From an uncultured Oscillospiraceae bacterium (lineage in GTDB: Bacteria; Bacillota; Clostridia; Oscillospirales; Oscillospiraceae), in NCBI GenBank assembly GCA_910589155.1, contig CAJURY010000003.1, positions 62,001-126,000 of the forward strand: DNA of 64,000 nucleotides. The letters are read 5' to 3'. Under the pieces are notes generated by a model that saw only the letters and a program-made list of their open reading frames with translations, searched no databases and was not told where the DNA came from. Below are positions 24,050 through 32,523 of the stretch, in pieces. Numbering within the stretch: the first letter of the stretch is position 1; the number at the start of each line of letters is the position of its first letter. The translations under genes and the position numbers were made by a program.

Positions 24050-25513
24050 ATGGCAAAAAAATGGCTTTGCCTGTGCCTGGCAGGGTTGCTTTTGGGACTT
24101 TGGGGCTGCGCCCCGCCTAGGCAGTCCGCCCAACCCACGGCGGAAGCCGATGCGCCAGTGAATCTCGTTTACTATACCATTGGAGAACCGGACGAGGATT
24201 TGGCGCTGGTCAACGAGGCGCTGAACCGCATTTTGCTGGAAAAATACGGCTTTACTGTGACTTACCACAAAATCGGCTGGAACGACTACACCGCACAGTT
24301 TAATTCTCTCATCAACACCAACCGAAATTACGATATTATTTTCACCTGGACGGACAACTACATGACCACCGCCGACAGCGGCAATTTTCTGGATCTCACG
24401 GAATATTTGCAAACGCAGTATACCGCGCTGTACGAAGCCGTCAACAGCGAATTTTGGAAGGGCGTTGCCATTGGCGAGCGCATTTACGGTATTCCCACCA
24501 ACAAGGAGCTGGCGACGCCGGTGCACTTCCTGTTCGCCCAGGAGCTTGTGGAAAAGTATCAAATCGATATCGACCAGTACAAGACCTTTGCTTCTCTGGA
24601 GCCGCTTTTAGAGCGGGTCTACGCCCAGGAGCCGGATTACATCCCTTTGTTTTTCGACTCCAGCCATACCAATATCATGGCGCCGGGCAATTATGAGTAC
24701 GTAGGCTACGATTCCATCCCTCTCATGATTGATTCTCATGATAAAACGTGTCAGGTCGTCAATATTTTTGAGACGGATTACGCCAAAGAAACCCTTGCAA
24801 CCTTGCACCGGTACTATGAGGCGGGATACATAAATCAGGACGCTGCGCTGCGCACGGCCTTTTCCCGCTTCCAGGACGAGCCGGTTTTCATCCGTTTGTC
24901 CACCGGCGGCCCGGACGCTTCCGCCAGCTACACGGCGGATTATGGCTATCCCATTGTCAGCGGTCAGGTCTCCGACAGCATCGTGACCACAGAATCCACC
25001 CAGGGCGGGTTGATGGCGGTCAACGCCCATACGCGGTACCCGGAACAGTGTATGCAGTTTTTAAGCGCAGTGAACACCGACCCGGAGATACGCAATCTTT
25101 TAAACTACGGCGTCGAGGGCGTGCACTACACCCTCACAGAGGAGGATCAGGTGCAGATGATCTCCACCGCTTACCGGGGCGTTCCCTACACCCAAGGAAA
25201 CTGGTTTATTTTAAAAACCAGTGTGGGAGAAAAGCTGAATAAATGGGAGCTGTACCAAGAGTTCAATGAAAACACGCTGGAATCGCCTCTTTTGGGCTTT
25301 ACTCCGGACTATTCCGGCTGCCAGTTGGAATTTAACGCGGTTTCCCTGGTTTATGAAAAATACTACGCCCCTCTGGCCACGGGAACGGTAGATCCGGCGA
25401 TTTATCTTCCCAAGCTGCAAGAGGAACTGAAGCTTGCCGGTGTGGAAAAATTGCAGCTTACTTTGCAGCATCAAATTAACGACTGGCTGGCAGCGAAACA
25501 TACAGGAGGCTAA
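24050..25513 (+). CDS. extracellular solute-binding lipoprotein, DUF3502-type
   Basis: A 487-residue lipoprotein that probably binds a saccharide outside the cell. The signal peptide ends in the lipobox LGLWGC. The body is a family 1 extracellular solute-binding domain (VNLVYYTIGEPDED... and NRNYDIIFTWTDN). The C-terminal 140 residues match the DUF3502 pattern of LplA/LipO-like proteins (GTVDPAIYLPKLQEELKLAG). AAGGAGG precedes the ATG at 24050. No permease or ATPase genes are next to it, so it either works with a transporter elsewhere or serves as a sensor input for the YesM kinase. Confidence 0.88.
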   Translation: MAKKWLCLCLAGLLLGLWGCAPPRQSAQPTAEADAPVNLVYYTIGEPDEDLALVNEALNRILLEKYGFTVTYHKIGWNDYTAQFNSLINTNRNYDIIFTWTDNYMTTADSGNFLDLTEYLQTQYTALYEAVNSEFWKGVAIGERIYGIPTNKELATPVHFLFAQELVEKYQIDIDQYKTFASLEPLLERVYAQEPDYIPLFFDSSHTNIMAPGNYEYVGYDSIPLMIDSHDKTCQVVNIFETDYAKETLATLHRYYEAGYINQDAALRTAFSRFQDEPVFIRLSTGGPDASASYTADYGYPIVSGQVSDSIVTTESTQGGLMAVNAHTRYPEQCMQFLSAVNTDPEIRNLLNYGVEGVHYTLTEEDQVQMISTAYRGVPYTQGNWFILKTSVGEKLNKWELYQEFNENTLESPLLGFTPDYSGCQLEFNAVSLVYEKYYAPLATGTVDPAIYLPKLQEELKLAGVEKLQLTLQHQINDWLAAKHTGG

Positions 25514-25515
25514 CA

Positions 25516-26154
25516 ATGAAAAATCTATTCAATCTGGACAATCCCTTTTTCCAACTCCTCACAGGACTGGCCAATTTGTTTTTGGTGAACGTGCTGTTTT
25601 TGCTGTGCTGCCTGCCTGTTTTCACCATTGGCGCTTCCTGTGCAGCGGCTTTCAAGACGGTGAAGGAAATCAGCGAGGATACCTGCGGCGGCATCTGCAA
25701 GACATTTTTTGCCGCGTTCCGGGCAAACTTTAAGCAGGCCACCGGGGCGTGGCTCACTGCGCTGGTGGTGCTTGCCGCGCTGGTGTGCGACTTCTTGCTG
25801 CTGCGCCTTTACTTTGCCGGCACCCTTTACACCATCCTGTTCGTGGTTCTGGGCGTATTGGCTTTTCTTTGCATTTCCGTACTTTGCTATATGTTCCCGC
25901 TGATCGGACATTTTGAAAACAAGGTGAAGGAGCATCTTTTTAACGCCCTGATTCTCACCATCGTACATTTCCCAAGATCTTTGGGCATGGTCGCTTTGCA
26001 CATTCTGCCCCTTGCGCTGGCGCTTTTCGCGCCCCAGGCTTTTATTTATACCCTGCTTTTATGGGTCATGACAGGCTTTTCTTTCCTTTTCCTGTTGGAC
26101 GCGAAGCTTCTCGCGCCGGTATTTGAAAAACTGGAAAACATGGCGAACAACTGA
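25516..26154 (+). CDS. YesL/DUF624 membrane protein
   Basis: A 212-residue membrane protein with about five membrane segments. DUF624 (YesL) proteins are encoded with YesMN and sugar ABC transporters; their role is not known. The N-terminal NPFFQLLTGLANLFLVN and the LPVFTIGASCAA motif are typical. It starts two bases after the solute-binding gene and closes the operon. Confidence 0.88.
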   Translation: MKNLFNLDNPFFQLLTGLANLFLVNVLFLLCCLPVFTIGASCAAAFKTVKEISEDTCGGICKTFFAAFRANFKQATGAWLTALVVLAALVCDFLLLRLYFAGTLYTILFVVLGVLAFLCISVLCYMFPLIGHFENKVKEHLFNALILTIVHFPRSLGMVALHILPLALALFAPQAFIYTLLLWVMTGFSFLFLLDAKLLAPVFEKLENMANN

Positions 26155-26207
26155 TTTTCAGTTGCGGCCTTGTTGCATAAATTTTACTTTATGAGGGTGA
26201 TTGCTTT

Positions 26208-27926
26208 ATGAACACAATGGAACGTTACCATCAGTGGTGTACCGACCCCTATTTTGACGAAGCGACCCGCGCGGAGCTGAAAGCGCTGGAAGAACAGGGG
26301 CAGACCGAGGAAATCAACGACCGGTTCTACCGGGAGCTGGCCTTTGGCACCGGCGGCCTGCGAGGCATTTTGGGCGCCGGCAGCAACCGTATGAATCTTT
26401 ACACCGTCCGCAAGGCGACCCAGGGCTTGGCCAACTTCATTCTGAAGCAGGGAACAGCCTCCAAGGGCGTAGCCATTTCCTTTGATTCCCGGATTATGTC
26501 CCCGGAGTTTGCCGAGGAAACCGCCTTGTGCCTCAATGCCAACGGCATTCCCACCTACCGGTTCGATTCTCTGCGCCCGGTGCCGGTTCTGTCCTTTGCG
26601 ACCAGAACCTTGGGCTGCACCGCCGGCGTTATGATTACCGCTTCCCACAATCCCCCCGCCTACAACGGCTACAAGGTCTACTGGGACGACGGCGCTCAGG
26701 TCACAGCCCCCCTGGATAAGGAAATTCTGGACGAGGTCAACAGTGTGATGGATTATGCCACCGTCAAAACCATGACCAGAGAGGCGGCCGAGGCCGCCGG
26801 GCTGTACCATACCATCGGCAAGGAAATCGACGACAAGTATATGGAAACCATCAAGGCGCTGTGCCTGGACAAAGAAGCCATTGCCAAGGCCGCCGGGCTG
26901 AAAATTGTCTATACGCCTCTTCACGGCACCGGCAATCTGCCTGTGCGCCGGGTGCTGGCGGAGTTGGGCTTCCAGAACGTCTTTGTCGTGCCGGAGCAGG
27001 AAAAGCCCGACGGCCGCTTCCCTACAGTAAAAAGCCCCAACCCCGAGGACAAAGCCGCTTTCGCTCTGGCGCTGGAATACGCAAAAAAGCAGGAGGCCGA
27101 CCTTGTGCTGGCTACCGACCCTGACGCGGATCGGCTGGGCGTATTTGTGCTGGATCGCAAGACGGAGGATTATATCCCCCTCACCGGCAATATGTCCGGC
27201 GTGCTGGTGTGCGATTATCTCCTGCGCCGCCGGAAGGAACTGGGCATTCTGCCTGCTAACGGCGCGGTTGTCAGCACCATCGTTTCCACCAACATGGTAA
27301 AGACTGTAACGGAAAGCTACGGCATGAAGTATATCGATGTGCTCACCGGCTTCAAGTTTATCGGCGAGCAGATGCGTCTGTTTGAAAAGGAAAACACCTA
27401 TTGCTTCCAGTTTGGCATGGAGGAAAGCTACGGCTGCCTGGTGGGCGACCACGCCAGAGACAAGGACGCCGTGGTGGCCGTTATGGCGCTGTGCGCCGCC
27501 GCCGCCTGGTGCTATGTGCAGGGCAAGACCCTTTGGGATCAGATGCAGGAACTGTACGCCCAGTATGGCTACTACCGGGAGGATATGGTAAACATCACCT
27601 ACCCCGGTCAGGAGGGCGCAGCCAAGATTCAGGCCATTCTGGACGGTCTGCGGGAGAGTCCGCTGGAAAGCGTCGGACCGTTCAAGGTACTGAAGATCCG
27701 GGACTACCAGAAGCACACTGTTTTGGACGTCGCCACCGGCGCTATCACTCCCACGGATCTGCCGGAGTCCAACGTTTTGTACTACGAGCTGGAAAACGAC
27801 GCATGGATGTGTGTGCGTCCTTCCGGCACGGAGCCGAAGGTGAAGTTCTATGTGGGCGTGAAGGGCGCGTCCGCTGAAAACGCCGCTGAACTGCTGAAAA
27901 CGTTAAAAGAAAGCATTCCTTGCTGA
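26208..27926 (+). CDS. phosphohexomutase (phosphoglucomutase/phosphomannomutase)
   Basis: Interconverts hexose 1- and 6-phosphates. At 572 residues it is the long PgcA/ManB-type form. The active-site phosphoserine motif is TASHNPPAYNGYK, the metal loop is DPDADRLG, the sugar-specificity loop is GMEESYG, and the phosphate-binding site is RPSGTEPKVK. GAGGGTGA lies nine bases before the ATG. It stands between the YesMN operon and the tRNA gene and is probably monocistronic. It would supply glucose 1-phosphate or mannose 1-phosphate for glycan synthesis. Confidence 0.95.
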   Translation: MNTMERYHQWCTDPYFDEATRAELKALEEQGQTEEINDRFYRELAFGTGGLRGILGAGSNRMNLYTVRKATQGLANFILKQGTASKGVAISFDSRIMSPEFAEETALCLNANGIPTYRFDSLRPVPVLSFATRTLGCTAGVMITASHNPPAYNGYKVYWDDGAQVTAPLDKEILDEVNSVMDYATVKTMTREAAEAAGLYHTIGKEIDDKYMETIKALCLDKEAIAKAAGLKIVYTPLHGTGNLPVRRVLAELGFQNVFVVPEQEKPDGRFPTVKSPNPEDKAAFALALEYAKKQEADLVLATDPDADRLGVFVLDRKTEDYIPLTGNMSGVLVCDYLLRRRKELGILPANGAVVSTIVSTNMVKTVTESYGMKYIDVLTGFKFIGEQMRLFEKENTYCFQFGMEESYGCLVGDHARDKDAVVAVMALCAAAAWCYVQGKTLWDQMQELYAQYGYYREDMVNITYPGQEGAAKIQAILDGLRESPLESVGPFKVLKIRDYQKHTVLDVATGAITPTDLPESNVLYYELENDAWMCVRPSGTEPKVKFYVGVKGASAENAAELLKTLKESIPC

Positions 27927-27960
27927 AAGGCCTTCAGAACATCCTTCTAAAGCCTTTCAG
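27923..27960 (+). terminator. hairpin overlapping the phosphohexomutase stop
   Basis: CTGAAAGGC with GCCTTTCAG over a 20-base loop. A CTGAAAGCC-type arm recurs in the hairpin at 28085. No T-run follows. Confidence 0.4.
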
Positions 27961-27975
27961 ACGAGAAAATAAAAC

Positions 27976-28003
27976 GGGGCTGCCTCTTTATGGAGGCAGC
28001 CCC
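27976..28003 (-). terminator. strong hairpin with T-run on minus strand
   Basis: GGGGCTGCCTC with GAGGCAGCCCC over a 6-base loop. On the minus strand it is followed by GTTTTATTTT, so it probably ends transcription through the tRNA gene. Confidence 0.7.
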
Positions 28004-28084
28004 TGAAACAATTCAGAAAACTTCCAAATTGATTCAAAAAAGCAGGATTAGAAGGATATCTCGCTTTTTATTTATAAAGAAAAA

Positions 28085-28111
28085 CACCTGAAAGCCAAAG
28101 GCTTTCAGGTG
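28085..28111 (-). terminator. hairpin just downstream of the tRNA gene
   Basis: CACCTGAAAGCC with GGCTTTCAGGTG over a 3-base loop, followed on the minus strand by TTTTTC. It lies a few bases after the tRNA CCA end and is its likely primary terminator. Confidence 0.75.
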
Positions 28112-28117
28112 AAATTT

Positions 28118-28194
28118 TGGTGGAGACTACGGGACTCGAACCTGTGACCTCATGCGTGTGAAGCATGCGCTCTAACCAGCTGAGCTAAGCCTCC
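28118..28194 (-). tRNA. tRNA-Val (anticodon CAC)
   Basis: A 77-base gene including an encoded CCA. Acceptor arms GGAGGCT and AGTCTCC pair (one G-T), D-arm TTAGCTCAGCTGGTTAGAGC, anticodon stem CATGC/GCATG with loop TTCACAC, T-arm with GGTTCGAGTCC. The anticodon CAC reads GTG (Val). Confidence 0.95.
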
Positions 28195-28340
28195 GACTCA
28201 CTGCAAGATGTATTATATCACATTTTTCCAAAAAATCAAGTCTTTTTTTAGATTTTCCAAAAACGCATCTGTTATCCCCAAAAAGACTCGCCTTTCCTGC
28301 GCGCGATTTCAAGGTAAGACTTCCCGTCCGTCATTCTTGC

Positions 28341-28364
28341 GTTCCCTTCCAGCCGGAAGGGAAC
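28341..28364 (-). terminator. hairpin after the 42-residue peptide gene
   Basis: GTTCCCTTCC with GGAAGGGAAC, a 10-base-pair stem with 4-base loop, 19 bases after the peptide stop. No T-run follows, so termination here is uncertain. Confidence 0.5.
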
Positions 28365-28382
28365 ACAAGATCAGAATACGAA

Positions 28383-28511
28383 TTACACATCATCAGTGGG
28401 CGTTTCAATATCCCACGGATTATCCAGATCATAGGAGATATCCGGTTCTAATCCGATTCCACCCCCAGATGCCATTGGACTGATATAATCATCGAATTCA
28501 TTGATTGTCAT
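28383..28511 (-). CDS. 42-residue acidic peptide of unknown function
   Basis: Not recognised. An ATG at 28511 is nine bases after a very good ribosome site (AAAGGAGG). The peptide begins TINEFDDYISPM, contains SGGGIGLEPDISYDLDNPW and ends in TPTDDV. It has no Cys, no Lys or Arg, no membrane segment, and a strongly negative charge. A near-consensus promoter at 28743-28771 gives it a leader of about 225 bases with several short hairpins, and a strong hairpin follows the stop. It could be a regulatory or precursor peptide, but no processing enzyme is nearby. It may also be part of a larger non-coding RNA. Confidence 0.55.
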   Translation of the reverse strand: MTINEFDDYISPMASGGGIGLEPDISYDLDNPWDIETPTDDV

Positions 28512-28736
28512 AAATGCTGCCTCCTTTCTTGTCAATCCACACTGACGATTTTACTGGTATTTAGCGCAACTGCCGCCCGCGCCAAATTACCATAGAAAAG
28601 CACGCAATCAGGTGGTAATTAGGCAATAGGATAGAATACAGCAACAATCGTGTGTATCGCCCCTGCACAAGCTGCAAAAAGCTTATGCCTATCTTCTACA
28701 AACTTCTTAAAGCGATACTCTCACAAGTATCTTTTC
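28512..28736 (-). promoter_or_regulatory. leader of the 42-residue peptide gene
   Basis: Predicted 5' untranslated stretch of about 225 bases. It contains hairpins such as GATACT...AGTATC near the 5' end and AATTACC...GGTAATT further on. It does not match a riboswitch class that I know. Confidence 0.35.
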
Positions 28737-28742
28737 TTTCCT

Positions 28743-28771
28743 ATTATAAACCCATTGCGCCCCAGCGTCAA
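28743..28771 (-). promoter_or_regulatory. strong promoter upstream of the peptide gene
   Basis: TTGACG and TATAAT with a 17-base spacer on the minus strand. The next recognised minus-strand items are the 42-residue peptide and the tRNA, so the promoter may serve both. Confidence 0.75.
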
Positions 28772-28922
28772 CTATTATTTTCTATCAAAACCGCAAAAAT
28801 CGACGGTATTTTTTACCAATTATTGCGCATATTGTTTACACCAGATCGATAAAACGCAGCATACCGCGCAATTCGGCAAAACATTGCTGCACACCAGAAC
28901 GCTATCGCCCTTTAAAAATCGC

Positions 28923-28957
28923 AAAAAAGGCAGCGGTCAGACTTGACCGCTGCTTTT
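28923..28957 (-). terminator. terminator of the SLH-NlpC/P60 gene
   Basis: GGCAGCGGTCA with TGACCGCTGC and flanking A and T runs; on the minus strand it is followed by TTTTTTGC. Confidence 0.85.
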
Positions 28958-28962
28958 TATTC

Positions 28963-30576
28963 TTATTCAAAGATAATCCGGCGGGCGCTGACCAGACCGT
29001 TTTGGCAATAAGAGCTGAAAACAGAATCCACAACGACGCCGCGATTGGTATTTGCCGCATGGAGGAACAAATCGTCTCCAATGTACAGCCCCACATGGGT
29101 GATATTATCCATGGAACCAGTAGAAGAGAAAATCATAATGTCGCCAAGCTGCAAGTCTGTAATGGGAACCTCCACGCCGTCCTCCCACTGATGGGTACGA
29201 TGCAGCGTATAGCCAAACTGCTTGTAAACATAATACACAAGACCCGTACAGTCAAAACCGGTTTCAGGAGACGTACCGCCCCATGTATAGGGATAACCCA
29301 CATAGTTCAGCGCAAAGTCCACCAGAGCCTGGGCTTCACTGGGTACTTCCGGCTGAAAGTCCTGGTAAAGATCGTCCAGATACTTCACCATGTAATGGTA
29401 GGCGCGCAGGAAGAAGGACATGGCCTCCTGCCGAGAGGTTTCGCTTCTGGGCATCAGCTCGCCGCTGGTGGAACCCTGCAAAATGCCAAGGCTGAGAAGC
29501 AGCCGGGTGGCAGGACGGGCATATTCGTTAATTGCGGCGCCGTCGGGATAGGAATCCAGATCAATCAGACGGTTATCATCAAAGGGATAATCCAGCGCGC
29601 GAAGGAAATTCACCGTAATGGCGAAAATCTGCTCTCTGGTAATACTGTCCTCCGGGCGGAAAGTGCCGTCGGGGAAGCCGCTGATCAACCCCATGTAGTA
29701 GCCCAAGATAATATCGGGGTCTTCTGTATCACTGAAAGGAGATTCAGGAATCTCCATGTAAGACAAATCGTCGTCCTTGACCTTTTTATAAGCCAAAAGC
29801 GCCATGCGGCACATATCGCCCCGGGAAATGGAAGCGGTGAGGTCCGTTCCCAGCAAGGTACTGGGCACCAGCGCAAGGCGCATCATTTCAGCAACATTTT
29901 CAGCAGCCCAGTCGCTGACATTTTCAAAGCTGTCCTTGACGTCCACATCCCACTGCATCATATATGTATAGGTGCGGTAAAACAGCGCCAGCGCTTCCTC
30001 GCTGGTGGTATCCTGCCGGGGCACGATGGTATTGTCGCTTTTGCCGTAGACCACGCCGATGCCGACCATTGCCTGGGTGCTTTCCAGCGCCCAATCCGCA
30101 ATCTGCGCTTTGTCCACAAATTCTTCCAAGTCGGAAAAATCCTCCTGGGCGGGAATCCAGCCAAAGGCCAGCAGCGCCCGATGGCAAAGATTGAAAAACT
30201 CCTGCCGGGTCAAAGCCGCATCCGGCTGGAAGGTGCCGTCGGGATAACCGCTCACAAGTCCCAATCCATAGGCCTTGGCAACCACTTCATCCTGGGTATC
30301 CGTAAAGGGTTCCGGTTCTTCCGGCGCGTCGACCTCGCCCATATATTTTTCATAGGCGGCCATGACCACATAGCACATTTCTTCTCTGGTAATGGGCAGC
30401 CGCAGGTCGTTGTCCGCCATGCGCTCCGGCACAAGCCCCAGCTCTTCCATGGCGGCAATGGATTCTTCCGCCCATTCGCTGACGCCGGTATACGCGCCGA
30501 CTACAGGAATCAGGCTTAAACAAACTGCAATTACACATAAAATGGATAAAATACGGACATTTACTTTCTTTTTCAC
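28963..30576 (-). CDS. S-layer homology protein with NlpC/P60 peptidase domain
   Basis: A secreted cell-wall hydrolase of 537 residues. A signal peptide (about residues 1-28) is followed by six SLH repeats in two sets of three (roughly 30-390), with repeats such as GLVSGYPDGTFQPDAALTR and GLISGFPDGTFRPEDSITR. These bind cell-wall polymer. The C-terminal 115 residues are an NlpC/P60 domain with catalytic Cys in GFDCTGLVYY, His in THVGLYIG and a further polar residue in FLHAANT. The start is a GTG at 30576, ten bases after GGAGG. It probably cleaves peptidoglycan stem peptides; exoA lies just upstream. Confidence 0.93.
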   Translation of the reverse strand: MKKKVNVRILSILCVIAVCLSLIPVVGAYTGVSEWAEESIAAMEELGLVPERMADNDLRLPITREEMCYVVMAAYEKYMGEVDAPEEPEPFTDTQDEVVAKAYGLGLVSGYPDGTFQPDAALTRQEFFNLCHRALLAFGWIPAQEDFSDLEEFVDKAQIADWALESTQAMVGIGVVYGKSDNTIVPRQDTTSEEALALFYRTYTYMMQWDVDVKDSFENVSDWAAENVAEMMRLALVPSTLLGTDLTASISRGDMCRMALLAYKKVKDDDLSYMEIPESPFSDTEDPDIILGYYMGLISGFPDGTFRPEDSITREQIFAITVNFLRALDYPFDDNRLIDLDSYPDGAAINEYARPATRLLLSLGILQGSTSGELMPRSETSRQEAMSFFLRAYHYMVKYLDDLYQDFQPEVPSEAQALVDFALNYVGYPYTWGGTSPETGFDCTGLVYYVYKQFGYTLHRTHQWEDGVEVPITDLQLGDIMIFSSTGSMDNITHVGLYIGDDLFLHAANTNRGVVVDSVFSSYCQNGLVSARRIIFE

Positions 30577-30581
30577 AGTGA

Positions 30582-31343
30582 TTATGCCTCCAATTGCAGC
30601 TCCAAACTCACCGGGCAGTGGTCGGAGCCAGTCACTTCAGAATGAATCTGCGCCGCAAGAATCTGGCTTTGCAGCGCGTTGGATGCGAGAAAATAGTCGA
30701 TGCGCCACCCGGCGTTGTTCTTCCGGGCGTTAAATCGGTAACTCCACCAGGAGTAAGCCCCCGTCTGCTCCGGGTGCAGATAGCGAAACGTGTCGGTAAA
30801 GCCGGCGTCCAGAAGCGCGCCGAAGCTTTCCCGCTCCTCGCGGGAAAATCCGGCGTTGCCCCGGTTGGGGCCGGGATTTTTCAGGTCAATTTCCTGATGC
30901 GCCACATTGAGATCGCCGCAGGCAATCACAGGCTTGTCCACCGCGAGCCGCTGCAGCCGCTGCCGGAACGCCTCGTCCCATTGCAGTCGGAAGTCCAGTC
31001 GCTTCAGCCCCTCCTGCGCGTTGGGCGTGTAGCAGGTGACGATAAAAAAGCCGTCGTATTCCAAGGTAATCATCCGGCCTTCCATATCCAGCTCCGGCAC
31101 GCCGACGCCGTAAACCACAGACAACGGCTGTTTTTTCGCAAAAATGGCCGTGCCGGAATAGCCCTTTTTCTCGGCGGAGCACCAGAACTGGCGGTAGCCC
31201 GGCAAATCCAGCTCCACTTGCCCCGGCTGCAATTTGGTCTCCTGCAAGCAGAAAAAGTCCGCGTCCAACTGAAAAAAGCTTTCCAAAAAGCCCTTTTGCA
31301 TACAGGCACGCAACCCGTTTACATTCCAGGAAACAAAACGCAT
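30582..31343 (-). CDS. exodeoxyribonuclease III
   Basis: AP endonuclease and 3'-5' exonuclease of base-excision repair. The 253 residues show SWNVNGLRA, LQETKL (metal-binding Glu), the GDLNVAHQEIDL block, and the C-terminal GSDHCPV with catalytic Asp-His. The length is normal for the ExoA/XthA family. AGGAG precedes the ATG. It ends five bases before the GTG of the SLH protein gene, so both may be on one transcript. Confidence 0.96.
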   Translation of the reverse strand: MRFVSWNVNGLRACMQKGFLESFFQLDADFFCLQETKLQPGQVELDLPGYRQFWCSAEKKGYSGTAIFAKKQPLSVVYGVGVPELDMEGRMITLEYDGFFIVTCYTPNAQEGLKRLDFRLQWDEAFRQRLQRLAVDKPVIACGDLNVAHQEIDLKNPGPNRGNAGFSREERESFGALLDAGFTDTFRYLHPEQTGAYSWWSYRFNARKNNAGWRIDYFLASNALQSQILAAQIHSEVTGSDHCPVSLELQLEA

Positions 31344-31450
31344 GGCACTTCTCCTTTGCCTACAGGAAATAATTCTGGGTATATTTTAGCACAATACCAC
31401 GGAAATTACAAGAGATTTTTCCAAAAAAGAAACAAAATAATTTGAATTGG

Positions 31451-31837
31451 TTACAAAGCGGAAAAATTCCTTCCCCACACCAGATACTGCTTCTCCCCCC
31501 TTGTAAAAAGCGCAGCCTGGGGTAAAAGCGCCAGACTTTCCACCCCTGCATCCGTCTGGCACCGCTGGACTCTGCCTGGCGCAAAAGGCAACAGAATCCC
31601 CTCCGCGTTTGCCATGCCCTCTATCTGCCGCACCGGAAACTTTGCCGTGAGACTGCAAGCTTTTCCATTGGGAACCGGCAGCCCCAGCACGCAAAAATCC
31701 CTATCTCCTACGAGAATCAGCCGGTTTATCTCCTCTCCCCGGCAAAGGCCGGAATAAAAAATGTGCAGATACAAGCCCTGCCGTTCCCCCCGGCAAAGCC
31801 CCGCTTCTCCAAAGCGGTCATAAACTTTCCATTCCAA
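31451..31837 (-). CDS. hypothetical protein overlapping the mazF terminator
   Basis: Not recognised. The frame encodes about 129 residues from a TTG at 31837 (or 134 from a TTG at 31855, which lies inside the mazF terminator). The sequence (LYLHIFYSGLCRGEEINRLI, LGLPVPNGKACSLTAKFPVR) reads like a folded beta-rich domain of the type 'VPNG' surface proteins, but the start region is a T-run and the ribosome site is unclear. It may be made only by read-through from mazF, or be a decayed gene. Confidence 0.45.
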   Translation of the reverse strand: MEWKVYDRFGEAGLCRGERQGLYLHIFYSGLCRGEEINRLILVGDRDFCVLGLPVPNGKACSLTAKFPVRQIEGMANAEGILLPFAPGRVQRCQTDAGVESLALLPQAALFTRGEKQYLVWGRNFSAL

Positions 31838-31869
31838 AAAAACACCCCCATGCAATTGTATGCATGGGG
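31838..31869 (-). terminator. terminator of mazF
   Basis: CCCCCATGCA with TGCATGGGGG over a short loop, followed on the minus strand by TGTTTTTTT. Confidence 0.85.
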
Positions 31870-31877
31870 GATTCCTT

Positions 31878-32228
31878 TTAATGCAGACCGAAGCTCACCG
31901 CGATGGCGTTATCAATCTGCGTCATTTGTTTTTCGTCCAGCCTGCCCATGTGCTCACGCAATCTGCGCTTGTCAATGGTGCGAATTTGCTCCAAAAGAAC
32001 AATGGAATCCTTGGTAAGCCCCACGCTGCTGCCGGTAATGGAAATATGGGTGGGCAGCTTTGCCTTCCCCGTCTGACTGGTAATGGCGGCTGCAATGACC
32101 GTGGGAGAATGTTTGTTGCCGGTATCGTTTTGGACAATCAGCACAGGACGGGTGCCGCCCTGCTCGCTGCCCACCACCGGACTGAGATCGGCGTAAAAAA
32201 TATCGCCGCGTTTAACAATGGTATCCAT
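31878..32228 (-). CDS. MazF/EndoA-type mRNA endoribonuclease toxin
   Basis: Sequence-specific mRNA interferase. The 116-residue protein has the family blocks VKRGDIFYADLSPVVGSEQG (binding loop and catalytic Arg region), GTRPVLIVQND, TVIAAAITS and IRTIDKRRL. In Firmicutes it normally follows an antitoxin (mazE/ndoAI) downstream of alr. Here alr and a dehydrogenase gene lie upstream, but no antitoxin gene is found between 32229 and 32523. The ATG at 32228 follows GGAGCGTG. Family assignment is firm; regulation in the absence of an adjacent antitoxin is open. Confidence 0.93.
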   Translation of the reverse strand: MDTIVKRGDIFYADLSPVVGSEQGGTRPVLIVQNDTGNKHSPTVIAAAITSQTGKAKLPTHISITGSSVGLTKDSIVLLEQIRTIDKRRLREHMGRLDEKQMTQIDNAIAVSFGLH

Positions 32229-32338
32229 AATGGCTTCACGCTCCGATAAGTAATCTGCCGTCACATACTATGTTGCGGCTGTGCTTTTATTGTCCCACTC
32301 TGGCGAAAAAAATATACATGGCTGGAGAAAAAAGCAAG

Positions 32339-32372
32339 GGCGGGAAATCGGGAGAAGTCCCGATTTCCCGCC
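32339..32372 (-). terminator. terminator between the dehydrogenase gene and mazF
   Basis: A 15-base-pair perfect stem (GGCGGGAAATCGGGA and its complement, 4-base loop) followed on the minus strand by TTGCTTTTTTC. It separates mazF from the upstream genes. Confidence 0.85.
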
Positions 32373-32523
32373 ACAGCGTGACAAAAAGTTTTACAGAGCT
32401 ACGCTGGCAGTCCACAAAATTTTCCAGCGCCCTTTCACGCCTACACCCCAAAGGGCGGGGCGCGCCAAGCGACCGCCTCGCAGGTATATTCCCAAAGGGT
32501 GTACCTGAAATGAATATTTTCCT

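Noticed and set aside
26184..27716. 510-codon minus-strand frame opposite the phosphohexomutase gene
   Set aside because: Shadow frame with low-complexity Gly/His/Val content; the plus strand carries a textbook enzyme.
28650..28946. 98-codon plus-strand ORF opposite the peptide-gene promoter
   Set aside because: It covers a strong promoter on the other strand and has no ribosome site.
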